58,106 bases of DNA from Synergistaceae bacterium (GCA_031268885.1 JAIRWR010000039.1:1-58106); one strand, 5' to 3'; positions 26,423 to 36,623 are shown, counted from the first letter of the stretch. The notes: generated from the sequence alone by a model not told the origin. Made by a program: numbers and translations.

Positions 26423-26734
26423 ATGATAGAAAAAATAGCCGCCGTCTACGGCATCGTCGAGAAGCTGGAGGAATCGGTCAGAGAGCTTGTCGCCGAGAGA
26501 AACGCTTCGGCGAACGAGATTATGAGACTCAGAAAAAACCTCGACGACAGGGAGATGGATCTGCTTCAGCTTGACGAACGGCTTCGAAACGAGACGGAAA
26601 GGTTTGAGGATGAACTTGCCAGATTGAAGCAGGAGCGGGAGGAGATAGAGAAAAAGTTTGACGAGCTTGCGGAACGCATCAGGTCTATCTTGCCCCTTTT
26701 GCCCGAATCGAAACATGAGGCAAGTGACGGATAA
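26423..26734 (+). CDS. Coiled-coil protein upstream of zapA (ZapB-like role possible)
   Basis: 103 residues from the ATG at 26423, eight bases after GGGGGAG; an ATG at 26417 is too close to it. Nearly the whole protein is a charged heptad-rich helix (about 10-95: VEKLEESVRELVAERNASA, then LARLKQEREEIEKKF), predicted to dimerise as a coiled coil. No enzymatic motif. It sits 33 bases before zapA. In other bacteria short coiled-coil proteins such as ZapB work with ZapA at the division ring, so a division or chromosome-associated role is a reasonable guess from position; sequence identity to ZapB is not claimed. Confidence 0.65.
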   Translation: MIEKIAAVYGIVEKLEESVRELVAERNASANEIMRLRKNLDDREMDLLQLDERLRNETERFEDELARLKQEREEIEKKFDELAERIRSILPLLPESKHEASDG

Positions 26735-26767
26735 AAATTCATCGAAACAGCGAGGAAGAGCGTGCAG

Positions 26768-27055
26768 ATGGAAAGAACACGGTCCGTGTCCCTGCTGGTA
26801 GGCAGAAAGTCGTACAACCTCCTGACATCGATGAGTGAAGACAGGCTGAGGGATATTGATGATTTGCTGCGCGAAGTGGTGCCAAACACGCCTCCCAGGA
26901 TGGAACAGGATGAACGGTTGTTTATCGCTTGTATGACGCTCGCGAGCGAACTGACTTCTGTTGTGGCGCGCCTGAACGGAATTTTGGAGGAGATCGAGGC
27001 TCAAAAGGAGGCGGAGTTGGAGAGGGCAAAGAGGGATAGGACTCGGTTTCGATGA
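26768..27055 (+). CDS. zapA: Cell division protein ZapA
   Basis: 95 residues, ATG at 26768 after GAGGAAGAG; the GTG at 26762 is an alternative. Layout matches ZapA: a short N-terminal beta region with VSLLVGRKSYNLLTSMSEDR, the pattern that carries I-x-G-x-x-Y in the family, then a long helix (about 38-90) with ERLFIACMTLASELTSVVAR that forms the tetrameric coiled coil. ZapA bundles FtsZ protofilaments and stabilises the Z ring. Its stop overlaps the cvpA start by four bases. The order zapA-cvpA-mutS2 is common in Firmicutes and related groups and supports the call. Confidence 0.82.
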   Translation: MERTRSVSLLVGRKSYNLLTSMSEDRLRDIDDLLREVVPNTPPRMEQDERLFIACMTLASELTSVVARLNGILEEIEAQKEAELERAKRDRTRFR

Positions 27056-27717
27056 ACTTGACTGACATTATCCTTCTGCTGACGGCCAGTTATTTTATAG
27101 CGCGGGGAATCTTAAAGGGTTTTTCGGGGGAGGCTCTCTCTTTGATCAGTGTTTTCGGAGGCGCGTTCTGCGCGCTGCGTTTTCACTCTCCCATTTCGCT
27201 CCCGCTCGCCAAGTATCTCGGCCTCGCGTCTACCACCGCGGACATGGTGTCGATAGCCGGCATCTTCGTCTTCATCTGTTTTGTGTGCTATATAGCTGAC
27301 ATCTGTCTCAAAAAGGCGCTTACCACCACAAACCTGACGTGGATGGACAAGACATTCGGGGCAATTGCCGGTTTCCTCAAGGTATATGTCATAGCCATGT
27401 TCCTGCTCGTGAGCGGGATGTTACTTGCCCCATTCGCCGGCGACAGATGGATAAGGGAGAGCGGCGTACTTATAGTTACAGCCAGGACGTGGCCAGTGGT
27501 AAGTCCGTTGCTGGACAGGATGGGTTTGCTTCCGGACCTCACGGATCTTCAGCAGGACGCCAAGGACTACGTTCTGAAGCAGGCGGGGAGGCGTTTATTT
27601 GGCGGCGAAGAGCGGCAGCCGGCAGAGTCTGGAGAAGGCGCCGAAACCCGTCAGGCCGATGAATGGGAGTTCCCGGAGTATGTAACGGGATCGGGAAAAA
27701 ACAAAAAAAATAAATAA
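27052..27717 (+). CDS. cvpA: CvpA family membrane protein
   Basis: 221 residues with four hydrophobic helices in the first 150 residues, starting NLTDIILLLTASYFIARGILKG, the family's typical first helix with an RG turn. The C-terminal 60 residues are polar and rich in Glu, Gln and Arg, presumably cytoplasmic. CvpA proteins are inner-membrane proteins first linked to colicin V production and later to envelope stress; their molecular job is unsettled. ATG overlaps the zapA stop (ATGA). The stop is two bases before mutS2. Confidence 0.85.
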   Translation: MNLTDIILLLTASYFIARGILKGFSGEALSLISVFGGAFCALRFHSPISLPLAKYLGLASTTADMVSIAGIFVFICFVCYIADICLKKALTTTNLTWMDKTFGAIAGFLKVYVIAMFLLVSGMLLAPFAGDRWIRESGVLIVTARTWPVVSPLLDRMGLLPDLTDLQQDAKDYVLKQAGRRLFGGEERQPAESGEGAETRQADEWEFPEYVTGSGKNKKNK

Positions 27718-27719
27718 AT

Positions 27720-30128
27720 ATGAAAATAGACTCATCAACTTATGAATCCTTAGAAATATCAAACATCCTCGATATAATCAGACGTGACTGCCGAAGTGAT
27801 CTCGGCGCGCTCGCAATGGCGAGGATGACGCCAGCTCGCGGCTTGGAGGAACTCGCTCAGCGCCACGAGCTGTTTGGAGCGACAGAGGAGTACCGCGATA
27901 TCAAGGGCGAACTGCCGTGGAATTTTCGGCTCTCGTCTGTGGGGTCAATGTTGGAAGACGCGAAGTCGTCTGGGATGCTCGCGGGGGATGAACTGCTCTG
28001 CGTGAGGAGGCTGTTGGAGGGCGCGGCGCGCGTAAAGGAGGCCTTGGTTGAAGTCAGGTCGGAGTGGCCTGTCTTCTCTCTGCTCATCAAAGACCTGAGG
28101 GATTTTGCCGCCGAGACGGAGGCCCTATCGGTGATCGACGACGACGGCCGCCTGTGCGACCGCGCGTCAGACCGGCTGCGGAGATTGAGGGAGGATATCA
28201 GGAGAGTACGCGATCGGATTCGCGCGAAGGGGAGGGGAATTCTCTCCGACCCGGCGCTATCCCAGATGCTGCAAGAGCGGGTGCTGACGCTTCGAAACGG
28301 AAGGCACGCGGTGCTTGTGCGGCAGGACGCCATGCCGAACTTTCCGGGCCTGGTCATGGACCGCTCGGGTTCAGGCAGCAGCGTCTACATGGAACCGCAC
28401 GCGCTGGTCGGCTTGAACAACGAGCACGCCATCTGCGCGGAGAACGAGAGTACGGAGGAGCGCAGGATCCTCCACAGGCTGACGGAGCGGATACTCGGCC
28501 GTGAGGCTGGAATAATCGACGCTGAGGCGGTGCTGGGAAGGATAGATATGTTCTATGCCATGTCGGAGAAGATAAGGCGTGATCGATGGCGAATGCCGAT
28601 GCTTACGAACTCGCCCTCGTTTCGCTTTCATCTGGCGAGGCATCCGCTCCTGGGTGAGTCCGCGACGCCGATAGACATATCGTGCGGCGAAAAATTTCGC
28701 GTTCTGGTCATCACAGGCCCAAACACTGGCGGCAAGACCGTAGCCTTGAAGACCGCCGGGGTCTGCGTCTGTCTTGGATGGCTGGGCTGCCCGATTCCAG
28801 CTGAGGAGGATTCCTCTCTCGGGCTCATAGACGACATATACAGCGACATAGGGGACGAGCAGAGCATAGAGCAGAACTTGTCCACATTCAGCGCCCATGT
28901 GTCTCAGATAACCAAGATATTGAGCCGTGCCGGCGAGAGATCCGTCGTACTGCTGGACGAATTAGGCTCCGGAACGGATCCGGAAGAGGGGGCCGCTCTG
29001 GGCATAGCCATACTGGACTGCCTCAATGAAAAGAGATCGCTGGTACTGGCCACGACTCATCATAACCCGATCAAACGTTATGCCCTATCATCTCCTGGAG
29101 TGGAGTCGGCATCCGTCGAATTTAACGCGAACACCCTCTCTCCGACGTATCGGCTGCTGGTCGGGATTCCAGGCAGGAGCAACGCCCTGTTAATAGCCGG
29201 AAAGCTGGGGATGCCGAGACCGGTTCTCGACAGGGCGAGGGAAGCTCTCTGTCACAGGGAGGCCTCCATGGAGGACATAATCGGAGAACTCCAGGAGAAG
29301 CGGACCGCCATCGAGCACGAGAATATTGAACTCGATGAGATGAGGGCGAGCTTGGACAGGATGAGAGCGGACTACGAGAGACAGATGGCCGATCTCACGG
29401 AAGAGCGCGACAGACTGCTGGCCGACGCGGATAAAAAGGCCCTTGGGATAGTCGAGAACGCGGAGAACTCCGCAAAGTCCCTGATCCGAACGATCGGGGA
29501 GGAAGCGCGGTCCGCGGCGCGGCGCAAGCTGGAACGGACGAAGAAAGACTTCAGCATGATAAAGGAACAGGCTGAAAACAGAGAGGGCGAGCGGCTGGAG
29601 CGCGCTTACGCCCCGGACAAAAAACCTCTCGAGGCCGGCGACAACGTTGTGATCATGGGAACATCGGCCGTTGGCGTACTTGAGGCCATAGAGGGCGGCA
29701 GAGCTATGATAATCGCTGGCGCGACAAGGATGGAACTCCCTTTGAAGATGTTGCGTTCCGCGGACGCGGAGGAGAATCGGCGGGAGAAGAGATCCCAGAG
29801 AGCGGGGAAAAAGAACGGTATTACCCTCGCGGCGAGGGATGGCCCAGGAGTCAAGATAATTCCGCCCCCATCCCCAACCGGAGTTCCGAGTTCCCTGATG
29901 ATACGCGGCATGACGCTGGACGAGGCGATTCCGATAGCAAGCCAGTATCTTGACAGGGCTTACAGGGCAGGTTACGGCGAGGTGTCGATAATTCACGGCA
30001 GAGGAGAGGGAATCCTCCGCCGCGAGGTCCAATCTCTCTGCGGGAGTCTCCCTTACGTGGAGAGCTTCAGACTGGGAGAAGCAGGCGAGGGAGGATTCGG
30101 CGTCACGATAGTGAGGTTCAGGACATAG
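27720..30128 (+). CDS. mutS2: Endonuclease MutS2
   Basis: 802 residues, the usual family length. An N-terminal helical core/clamp region is followed by the ATPase with Walker A GPNTGGKT at 333-340, the Walker B region VVLLDELGSGTDPEEGAAL and the ABC-type VLATTHHNP switch. A long charged coiled coil occupies about 510-625. The C-terminal Smr nuclease domain (about 725-802) has IIHGRGEGILRREV and ends with SFRLGEAGEGGFG. MutS2 lacks the mismatch-reading domain of MutS, binds branched DNA and limits recombination; in Bacillus it also rescues collided ribosomes. It is in a tight operon with zapA and cvpA. Confidence 0.95.
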   Translation: MKIDSSTYESLEISNILDIIRRDCRSDLGALAMARMTPARGLEELAQRHELFGATEEYRDIKGELPWNFRLSSVGSMLEDAKSSGMLAGDELLCVRRLLEGAARVKEALVEVRSEWPVFSLLIKDLRDFAAETEALSVIDDDGRLCDRASDRLRRLREDIRRVRDRIRAKGRGILSDPALSQMLQERVLTLRNGRHAVLVRQDAMPNFPGLVMDRSGSGSSVYMEPHALVGLNNEHAICAENESTEERRILHRLTERILGREAGIIDAEAVLGRIDMFYAMSEKIRRDRWRMPMLTNSPSFRFHLARHPLLGESATPIDISCGEKFRVLVITGPNTGGKTVALKTAGVCVCLGWLGCPIPAEEDSSLGLIDDIYSDIGDEQSIEQNLSTFSAHVSQITKILSRAGERSVVLLDELGSGTDPEEGAALGIAILDCLNEKRSLVLATTHHNPIKRYALSSPGVESASVEFNANTLSPTYRLLVGIPGRSNALLIAGKLGMPRPVLDRAREALCHREASMEDIIGELQEKRTAIEHENIELDEMRASLDRMRADYERQMADLTEERDRLLADADKKALGIVENAENSAKSLIRTIGEEARSAARRKLERTKKDFSMIKEQAENREGERLERAYAPDKKPLEAGDNVVIMGTSAVGVLEAIEGGRAMIIAGATRMELPLKMLRSADAEENRREKRSQRAGKKNGITLAARDGPGVKIIPPPSPTGVPSSLMIRGMTLDEAIPIASQYLDRAYRAGYGEVSIIHGRGEGILRREVQSLCGSLPYVESFRLGEAGEGGFGVTIVRFRT

Positions 30129-30245
30129 CCAATTTGTAAGCGTTTTCATTCGTATGTTCCATTCCGGCTATCGCGCGGCGTTCGGCATCAAGCGGATAGC
30201 TTGTTGCGTGTTAATGTAGTTTCAGGTATTTGTACCCTACTTATT

Positions 30246-30273
30246 TTGAAAAAAAAAGCTCCTGTGGTACAAT
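30246..30273 (+). promoter_or_regulatory. Sigma-70-like promoter of the tig-clpP-clpX-lon-engB operon
   Basis: TTGAAA at 30246-30251, 16-base spacer, TACAAT at 30268-30273. It lies 47 bases before the TTG start of tig, with AAAGGAG in between. No CIRCE or other heat-shock operator palindrome is visible around it, although the genes encode chaperone and proteases. Confidence 0.65.
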
Positions 30274-30319
30274 TTATTGGTTAGGCGTGTAGCTGGTAAT
30301 CCGAAAGGAGTTGTAGCGT

Positions 30320-31735
30320 TTGAAGTCGGAGATCCTCTCTCAGGAGCGGAACGTTGTTGTTGTAAGGGCCAATTTTGACGCTGGCGAAGTTGACTCAGCG
30401 GTAGGCAAAACAGTGAGCGAGTTGTCGAAAAATGCCAGGATAAAAGGTTTCAGGCCCGGACATATCCCTAGAAAGACACTCGAACTTTTCTTTGGCAGGG
30501 CCGAAATATACAAACAGACCGTCGAGCGCGTGACGCAGGAGGCCATGAAAACCATCATTGCCGAGTGCGACCTTGATCTTATAGCGAGTCCGGGAACCGA
30601 AATAGGCAGCCTCGCCGAGGGTACGCCGCTTGATGTCAAGTTCACCTTCGAAGTCCGCCCCGAAGTGACTCTGCCGGATATATCGTCCCTTGTGGGCGAG
30701 AAGATCATCTACAAGGTATCCGACTCCGAAGTGGATGCGGCATTGAGCCAGATTCTCGAAGCAAACGCGAAGCTAGCGCCCGTCGAAGAGGACAGGCCCG
30801 CTTCGAAGGAGGACACGGTCGAGACCGAGTATTCATCGTTCCTGATCGGCGGAGATGACAGCCTGAAAGAGCTGGAGCATAAAAAAAAGGCCACTCTGCA
30901 CCTCCCGACGATGAGGACGGATATTGCCGATTCGATAGTTGGGCACCCCATCGCCGAGGAGTTCTCGTTCAAAATAAGGCTGGAGGATGACTATCCCGAC
31001 AAGCGCATCGCTGGATCCGAGATACGATATGATATAGAGATACTTCAAATTCTAAAGAGGGTCGTTCCTAAGGCTGACGACGCTGATATCGTGGAGATGA
31101 CGAACGGCAAGCATCAGACCGCTGACGAATTCAAGTCGGAGCTCCGCCAAAATCTGGAGATAAACGCCGCCGAACGCTCTGAGGCAGGCCTTAGGAACGC
31201 GTCGATAAAAGCTCTTGCGGCCGCGGCCGAGGTCTACGTTCCGGAGACTATGATAGAGCGCCAGTACGACGCGATGCGTAAGGAGCAGGATGGCAATCTG
31301 AGACGCAACATGGGCCAATCTCTCTCGGAATACCTGAAGAATAACAACCTGAGCGTGGACGAGTACGACGCCAGGCTGAGAAAGAGCGCGGAGGAGAGTG
31401 TCCGCAATGCCCTCGTGCTAGACGCCCTCGCGGAACGCGACGAGATCAGTTTTACCAGCGAAGATCTGAACGCTGAGATCATGAGAATGTCCACCGTGAT
31501 GAAGGTGAACGCGCAGAGTCTCGCCGATTCGCTCAGCAAGAACAAGGAAGAATTCGCGGAGGTAGTCAACAGAGTGAGGACGCTCAACACTGTAAAACAC
31601 CTGACCTCGTCGGTCCAAGTGAAGGAGACAGATCCCCCCGCCATACCCGCGAAGGCAGAGAGCGCTTCGGAGATCCAGGATACCGGCGGCGAGGCGCAGC
31701 CTGACGGCGAAGCATCCAGGGAGGGGGAGGAGTAA
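30320..31735 (+). CDS. tig: Trigger factor, ribosome-associated chaperone
   Basis: 471 residues, TTG start after AAAGGAG. The N-terminal ribosome-binding domain has the signature loop GFRPGHIPR at 43-51, with Phe44 and Arg45 in the usual places and His where Lys is common. The PPIase (FKBP) domain covers about 150-240 and the helical C-domain extends to about 435. An acidic Pro/Glu/Gly-rich tail of about 30 residues (from DPPAIPAKAE) is extra. The protein binds at the exit tunnel of the ribosome near L23 and shields nascent chains. First gene of a compact operon with clpP, which starts directly after its stop, as in many bacteria. Confidence 0.94.
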   Translation: MKSEILSQERNVVVVRANFDAGEVDSAVGKTVSELSKNARIKGFRPGHIPRKTLELFFGRAEIYKQTVERVTQEAMKTIIAECDLDLIASPGTEIGSLAEGTPLDVKFTFEVRPEVTLPDISSLVGEKIIYKVSDSEVDAALSQILEANAKLAPVEEDRPASKEDTVETEYSSFLIGGDDSLKELEHKKKATLHLPTMRTDIADSIVGHPIAEEFSFKIRLEDDYPDKRIAGSEIRYDIEILQILKRVVPKADDADIVEMTNGKHQTADEFKSELRQNLEINAAERSEAGLRNASIKALAAAAEVYVPETMIERQYDAMRKEQDGNLRRNMGQSLSEYLKNNNLSVDEYDARLRKSAEESVRNALVLDALAERDEISFTSEDLNAEIMRMSTVMKVNAQSLADSLSKNKEEFAEVVNRVRTLNTVKHLTSSVQVKETDPPAIPAKAESASEIQDTGGEAQPDGEASREGEE

Positions 31736-32332
31736 ATGGAGAGGCCGGCGTCTTATCTGGTTCCGATAGTTATAGAGCAGACGGGCAGAGGAGAGCGCTC
31801 CTACGATATCTACAGCCGCCTCCTGAGGGACCGTATAATATTTATCGGCCAGGAGATAGAGGACAACATGGCCAACCTGGTAATCGCCCAGCTTCTCTTT
31901 CTGGAGAGCGAGGATCCGGAGAAGGATGTGTTCTTGTATATAAACAGTCCCGGAGGGGTGGTCACCGCGGGGCTCGCGATATATGACACGATGCAATATA
32001 TCAAGTGCTCGGTCTCCACTATATGCACCGGACAAGCCGCCAGCATGGCGGCTGTGCTCCTCTGCGCGGGCGACAAGGGGAAGCGCATCGCGCTGCCCAA
32101 CGCTAGGATCATGATTCATCAGCCGAGCGGAGGAGCGAGAGGGCAGGCGACTGACATAAAAATACAGGCCGAGGAGATACTCCGCACGCGAAAGATACTC
32201 AACGATATCCTGGAACGGCATACGAGCCAGCCGTTGGAGAAGATCGAAATCGACACAGATAGAGACTTCTTCATGTCGGCGGCCGAAGCTGTGGGGTACG
32301 GGATTGTGGACAAGGTAATAGAGAAGCGGTAG
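31736..32332 (+). CDS. clpP: ATP-dependent Clp protease proteolytic subunit
   Basis: 198 residues. The catalytic triad is complete: Ser103 in [10 protein letters not shown], His128 in MIHQPSGG and Asp177 in TDRDFFMSA, each six residues later than in mature E. coli ClpP. The N-terminal [22 protein letters not shown] axial-loop segment begins right at the start with little or no propeptide. ClpP forms a double-heptamer chamber and is fed by ClpX, the next gene. ATG directly follows the tig stop codon. Confidence 0.97.
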   Translation: MERPASYLVPIVIEQTGRGERSYDIYSRLLRDRIIFIGQEIEDNMANLVIAQLLFLESEDPEKDVFLYINSPGGVVTAGLAIYDTMQYIKCSVSTICTGQAASMAAVLLCAGDKGKRIALPNARIMIHQPSGGARGQATDIKIQAEEILRTRKILNDILERHTSQPLEKIEIDTDRDFFMSAAEAVGYGIVDKVIEKR

Positions 32333-32368
32333 TCCGCCTTTTGACCGCGAAGATGGGGGTGTTTATAA

Positions 32369-33646
32369 TTGTTCACTTACGAGGGTAACGGGGAGGGACG
32401 CAGGAGGAAGGTGCGTTGCTCGTTCTGCGGTAAGACCCAGGACGAAGTCCCTAAACTGATAGCCGGCACCGGCGCGTATATCTGCACCGACTGTGTACAG
32501 CTGTGCAACATGATGATACGCGACGAGGCCGAGTCGATGAAAGTTCCGCTCCCATCCACACAGGATAAACTTCCTAAGCCGGAGGAGATAAAAGAATATC
32601 TCGACAGGTATGTAATCGGCCAAGAGAGAGCCAAAAAGGTGCTGGCCGTCGCCGTGTATAACCACTATCAGCGTATCAGGTCCTTTGCTAAGAGTTCGGA
32701 TGACGACACGGAGCTCCCCAAGAGCAACGTGCTCCTGCTCGGGCCGACCGGATGCGGAAAGACGCTGCTCGCGCAGAGTCTGGCCAAATTCCTCAAGGTT
32801 CCGTTCGCGATGGCGGACGCCACAACCCTCACGGAGGCTGGCTACGTGGGAGAGGATGTAGAGAACATCTTAGTCCGTCTCCTCCAGTCGGCTGAGTATG
32901 ATCCAAAGGCGGCGGAACACGGAATAGTATATGTGGATGAGATCGATAAGATATCGCGTAAATCCGAGTCCCAGTCCATAACGAGAGATGTTTCAGGCGA
33001 GGGAGTGCAGCAGGCTATGCTCCGAATGTTGGAGGGAACTGTGTCCAACGTTCCCCCAAAGGGGGGGCGCAAGCATCCGAACCAGGATTTCATCCAGATC
33101 GACACCAAAAACATACTCTTCATCTGCGGCGGAGCTTTTGACGGTCTGGAGCAGGTCATAGCCAGGAGGGTGAATAAAAAGACAATAGGTTTTGGCGGGG
33201 AGATCGTGAGCAGCGGTTCGCAGGCGAACTATGAGCTTCTGAAGGAGGTTCGGCCGACCGACCTGACCGCATACGGTTTCATACCCGAGTTTGTCGGGCG
33301 TCTGCCGATCACGGTGGCGCTGGATGGACTGGATTACGATACCCTTGTCCGAATTCTAAAGGAGCCTAAAAACGCGCTTATCAAGCAGTACCAGAGGATA
33401 TTCTCCATCGAAGACGTCGAGCTCTCCTTTACGGATGCCGCGGTCAGCGCGATAGCCACCAGGACTCTGACTCAGAAGACCGGCGCGCGCGGGCTGAGAA
33501 ACATTCTCGAATCCTTGATGATGGATCTGATGTTCGATCTGCCCTCACAAGCCGCCAAGATATCCCGGGTCGTAATAACAGAGGATTTTGTCAACGGCGA
33601 CGGAGAGGCCGAGATCATGGAAAGGCATTCCAGGGAGGTCGCTTGA
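32369..33646 (+). CDS. clpX: ATP-dependent Clp protease ATP-binding subunit ClpX
   Basis: 425 residues, TTG start after GGGGGTG. The N-terminal zinc-binding domain has four cysteines (17, 20, 39, 42) in CSFCGK and CTDCVQLC. The AAA+ module follows with Walker A GPTGCGKT at 125-132, pore loop in [13 protein letters not shown], Walker [10 protein letters not shown] and sensor [10 protein letters not shown], then the C-terminal D2 subdomain. The ClpP-contacting loop after GFGGEI is present in reduced form. ClpX unfolds tagged proteins and passes them to ClpP. Ends in TGATG, overlapping the lon start. Confidence 0.97.
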   Translation: MFTYEGNGEGRRRKVRCSFCGKTQDEVPKLIAGTGAYICTDCVQLCNMMIRDEAESMKVPLPSTQDKLPKPEEIKEYLDRYVIGQERAKKVLAVAVYNHYQRIRSFAKSSDDDTELPKSNVLLLGPTGCGKTLLAQSLAKFLKVPFAMADATTLTEAGYVGEDVENILVRLLQSAEYDPKAAEHGIVYVDEIDKISRKSESQSITRDVSGEGVQQAMLRMLEGTVSNVPPKGGRKHPNQDFIQIDTKNILFICGGAFDGLEQVIARRVNKKTIGFGGEIVSSGSQANYELLKEVRPTDLTAYGFIPEFVGRLPITVALDGLDYDTLVRILKEPKNALIKQYQRIFSIEDVELSFTDAAVSAIATRTLTQKTGARGLRNILESLMMDLMFDLPSQAAKISRVVITEDFVNGDGEAEIMERHSREVA

Positions 33647-35985
33647 TGCCTATCGTTCCTGTATTGCCCGTCCGGGACATGGTTATATTCCCAGGGGTGA
33701 TAGCCCCTCTGTTCGTCGGCCGCCCAAGGTCGCTCCGCGGCATTGAGGACGCGTCTTTAAACGACGGAGAACTTCTTGTCGTGACTCAGCGCGACAATTC
33801 ATCGGACGATCCCACCAGGCCGGAGGATCTCTATTCTATGGGCACGCTCTGCAGAGTCATGCAGATGGTGAGGATCCCAGACGGTTCCACCAAGGTTCTT
33901 ATAGAGGGAAACTCCCGGGCTCGTGTCGAAGCGTACGCGATGAGGGGAGATTTCTTATCGGCCGATGTCACTCAGGTGACATTTGAAGGGGATCTGTCGA
34001 GCCGTTCCGAGCCGTTGCGCAGGGCCGTTCTTGAGCAATTCGAGAGGTACGTCAATCTGCATCCTAAATTGCCGATAGAGATAGCCTTCTCGCTTTCAAA
34101 TGTCGAGGATATACTTCTCTTCGCGGATATCATCGCCTCCCATATTCAGATAAAGATAAGCGAAAAGCAGGAACTGCTGGAGCTGATAGACCCGGAGGCG
34201 AGGCTGGACAGCCTGCTCCGGCTGCTCATTCGGGAGACAGAGCTGCTGGAGATGGAGCACTCCATCCACGACAAGGTGCGAAAGGAGATAGAGAAGAACA
34301 ACAAGGAGTACTATCTCAAGGAGCAGCTCAAGGCGATTCAGGCGGAACTGGGACAGCCCGACCCAACGAATGAGTATGACGACCTGATGATCAAGATCAA
34401 AAGATCCAAGATGCCCAAGGAGGTCGAGAAGAAAGCTATTACGGAGCTCGACCGTCTCGCCAAGATGCCCCAGATGTCTGCCGAAGCTACGGTTTCGAGG
34501 ACTTATATAGAGTGGCTTGTGGATGTGCCGTGGAGGAAGCGCTCGAAGGACCGTCTCGACATAGGCATTGCGCGTCAGGTTCTCGACGAGGACCACTATG
34601 GGCTGGATGAGGTGAAGGAGCGCATACTCGAATTTTTGGCCGTTCAGCGGCTCAGCGGCAAGGAGGCGCGCAGGGGTCAGGTGCTCTGTTTTGTCGGCCC
34701 GCCCGGAGTTGGCAAGACGTCGCTGGGCAAGTCGATCGCGAGAGCGCTCAACAGGAAGTTCACGAACTTTTCGCTGGGCGGAATGAGGGATGAGGCGGAG
34801 ATTCGAGGACACAGGAGGACATATATAGGCTCCCTGCCCGGCCGGATAATACAGAAGCTCAAGCAGGCCGGCGTCAGAAATCCTGTCATGCTGATGGACG
34901 AGATAGACAAAGTGGGGACCGATTTCAGGGGTGATCCGTCTTCGGCCCTGCTGGAGGTGCTAGATCCGGAACAGAACAACAGTTTCACGGATCACTTCCT
35001 CGAAGCGCCGTATGACCTCAGCCAGGTTATGTTCATAACCACGGCCAACGTCACCCATACTATTCCGAAGCCTCTTCTCGACAGAATGGAGATAATATCG
35101 ATACCCGGCTATGTGGTTGAGGAGAAGACGCACATCGCGGAACGCCATCTCTTGCCTAAGGTGCTGAAGGACAACGGTCTTGGCGGGATAAAGGTAGCAG
35201 TCTCCGATCAGGTGATAAAAAAGATAATTACAGAGTACACTCGGGAGGCAGGGGTGCGCGACTTAGACAGGCAGCTCTCGAAGATAGCGAGAAAGCTTGC
35301 GGCCAAAATAGTATGCGATAACGAGGGGGGAGGCAGACTGCCCCGCTCCGTGTCGGTGTCGCTAGCGTCGATCAAGAAGTACCTCGGCGCTCCCAAGCTT
35401 CACGACGCGCGCCTGCCACGCAAGGACTCTGTGGGAGCCGCCCTTGGATTGGCGTGGACGGAGTCGGGCGGGGATGTTCTCGTCATAGAGACCGTCGCCA
35501 TGAAGGGCTCGGGCAAGGTTCTGTTCACTGGCAATCTGGGCGATATAATGCAGGAGTCGGCGCAGACCGCGCTCGGCTACCTCCGCTCATGCGCTTCCAA
35601 ATACAGCCTTAGCTCGATAGAATGGGACAAGACCGATATTCATGTCCACGTTCCAGAGGGTGCGATACCTAAGGATGGCCCGTCAGCCGGCGTCACGATG
35701 GCTCTGTCTATGCTCTCCGCCCTGGGAGAGCGTCCCATCAGATCTGACGTGGCTATGACGGGTGAGGTGACGCTGCGCGGTACTGTGCTTCCAATAGGCG
35801 GCGTAAGGGAGAAGATACTCGCCGCGAAGCGCAACGGAATAAATAACGTGATCCTGCCAAAGGATAACGGAGTTGACGTAGATGAACTGGCCGAGTGGGC
35901 GAGGGATGGGATGACATTTCACTACGTTTCGGGCGTATCGGAGGTATTCAACCTAGCCCTGTCCAAGAATGCCAGTGGTAAGTGA
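33646..35985 (+). CDS. lon: Lon ATP-dependent protease
   Basis: 779 residues from the ATG at 33646 inside TGATG; a TTG three bases earlier is possible. Domains in order: N-terminal substrate-binding domain (PVLPVRDMVIFPGVIAPL, about 1-195), a helical linker, the AAA+ ATPase with Walker A GPPGVGKT from 351 and LLMDEIDKV-type Walker B, and the protease domain with catalytic Ser680 in DGPSAGVTM and Lys723 in GGVREKILAAKRNG. It degrades misfolded and short-lived regulatory proteins in the cytoplasm. Placed between clpX and engB as in Bacillus-like genomes. Confidence 0.97.
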   Translation: MPIVPVLPVRDMVIFPGVIAPLFVGRPRSLRGIEDASLNDGELLVVTQRDNSSDDPTRPEDLYSMGTLCRVMQMVRIPDGSTKVLIEGNSRARVEAYAMRGDFLSADVTQVTFEGDLSSRSEPLRRAVLEQFERYVNLHPKLPIEIAFSLSNVEDILLFADIIASHIQIKISEKQELLELIDPEARLDSLLRLLIRETELLEMEHSIHDKVRKEIEKNNKEYYLKEQLKAIQAELGQPDPTNEYDDLMIKIKRSKMPKEVEKKAITELDRLAKMPQMSAEATVSRTYIEWLVDVPWRKRSKDRLDIGIARQVLDEDHYGLDEVKERILEFLAVQRLSGKEARRGQVLCFVGPPGVGKTSLGKSIARALNRKFTNFSLGGMRDEAEIRGHRRTYIGSLPGRIIQKLKQAGVRNPVMLMDEIDKVGTDFRGDPSSALLEVLDPEQNNSFTDHFLEAPYDLSQVMFITTANVTHTIPKPLLDRMEIISIPGYVVEEKTHIAERHLLPKVLKDNGLGGIKVAVSDQVIKKIITEYTREAGVRDLDRQLSKIARKLAAKIVCDNEGGGRLPRSVSVSLASIKKYLGAPKLHDARLPRKDSVGAALGLAWTESGGDVLVIETVAMKGSGKVLFTGNLGDIMQESAQTALGYLRSCASKYSLSSIEWDKTDIHVHVPEGAIPKDGPSAGVTMALSMLSALGERPIRSDVAMTGEVTLRGTVLPIGGVREKILAAKRNGINNVILPKDNGVDVDELAEWARDGMTFHYVSGVSEVFNLALSKNASGK

Positions 35986-36623
35986 GATTGACCTGCTGGA
36001 CAGCCGACCTCATCGGCGCCGCGTACAACAGCGGCCAGCTATCGGCATTCGACCTGCCTGAAGTAGTGGTTGCCGGCAGGTCGAATGTCGGGAAATCGAC
36101 GCTTATCAACGTTCTTTTGAACAGGACAAGCAACAAGGTAGCCTATGTCAGCTCGAAGCCGGGCAAGACCCGCAGCTTGAATTTTTACAGGATAAACCCC
36201 GGAAAAGCCGAAGCTCCTTTTATCATCACAGACCTTCCAGGCTACGGTTACGCGGTGCGCGCGCCAGCGGAGCGCAAAAATTGGTTCGATCTCGTAAACA
36301 GCTACTTTGACTCCAAGCGAGACATCCAGTTTGTGATGCACCTTATAGACTTCAGGCACGGGCCGCTCGCCGGCGATATGGAGCTGACGGAGTGGCTTGA
36401 TGCCATGGGTATGCCGCGTCTTGTTATATTCACGAAGGGAGACAAGGCGCCAAAGGGGAGGGTGAGAGGCATGTATCAGAGATACATGAAGGGTGGATTG
36501 ACGTCGATCCTGCCCCCATTAGTCACAACCGGAAGGAATGACGAGGAGACTGAAAGGCTGCGGGGCATCATCCGCAAGATAATATCCGAGCGGATGCGCG
36601 ACTTGAGAGTTCCAAGTTCGTAA
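35982..36623 (+). CDS. engB: Ribosome biogenesis GTP-binding protein EngB/YsxC
   Basis: 213 residues, GTG start overlapping the lon stop by four bases. GTPase motifs: G1 GRSNVGKST at 32-40, G2 around GKTRS, G3 DLPGYGYA and G4 FTKGDK (commonly TKxDK). Size and the AGRSNVGKS/PGKTRSLNFY pair identify EngB. It helps assemble the large ribosomal subunit and is essential in many species. Last gene of the tig operon; the terminator hairpin is about 280 bases downstream with an intron scrap in between. Confidence 0.94.
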   Translation: MRLTCWTADLIGAAYNSGQLSAFDLPEVVVAGRSNVGKSTLINVLLNRTSNKVAYVSSKPGKTRSLNFYRINPGKAEAPFIITDLPGYGYAVRAPAERKNWFDLVNSYFDSKRDIQFVMHLIDFRHGPLAGDMELTEWLDAMGMPRLVIFTKGDKAPKGRVRGMYQRYMKGGLTSILPPLVTTGRNDEETERLRGIIRKIISERMRDLRVPSS

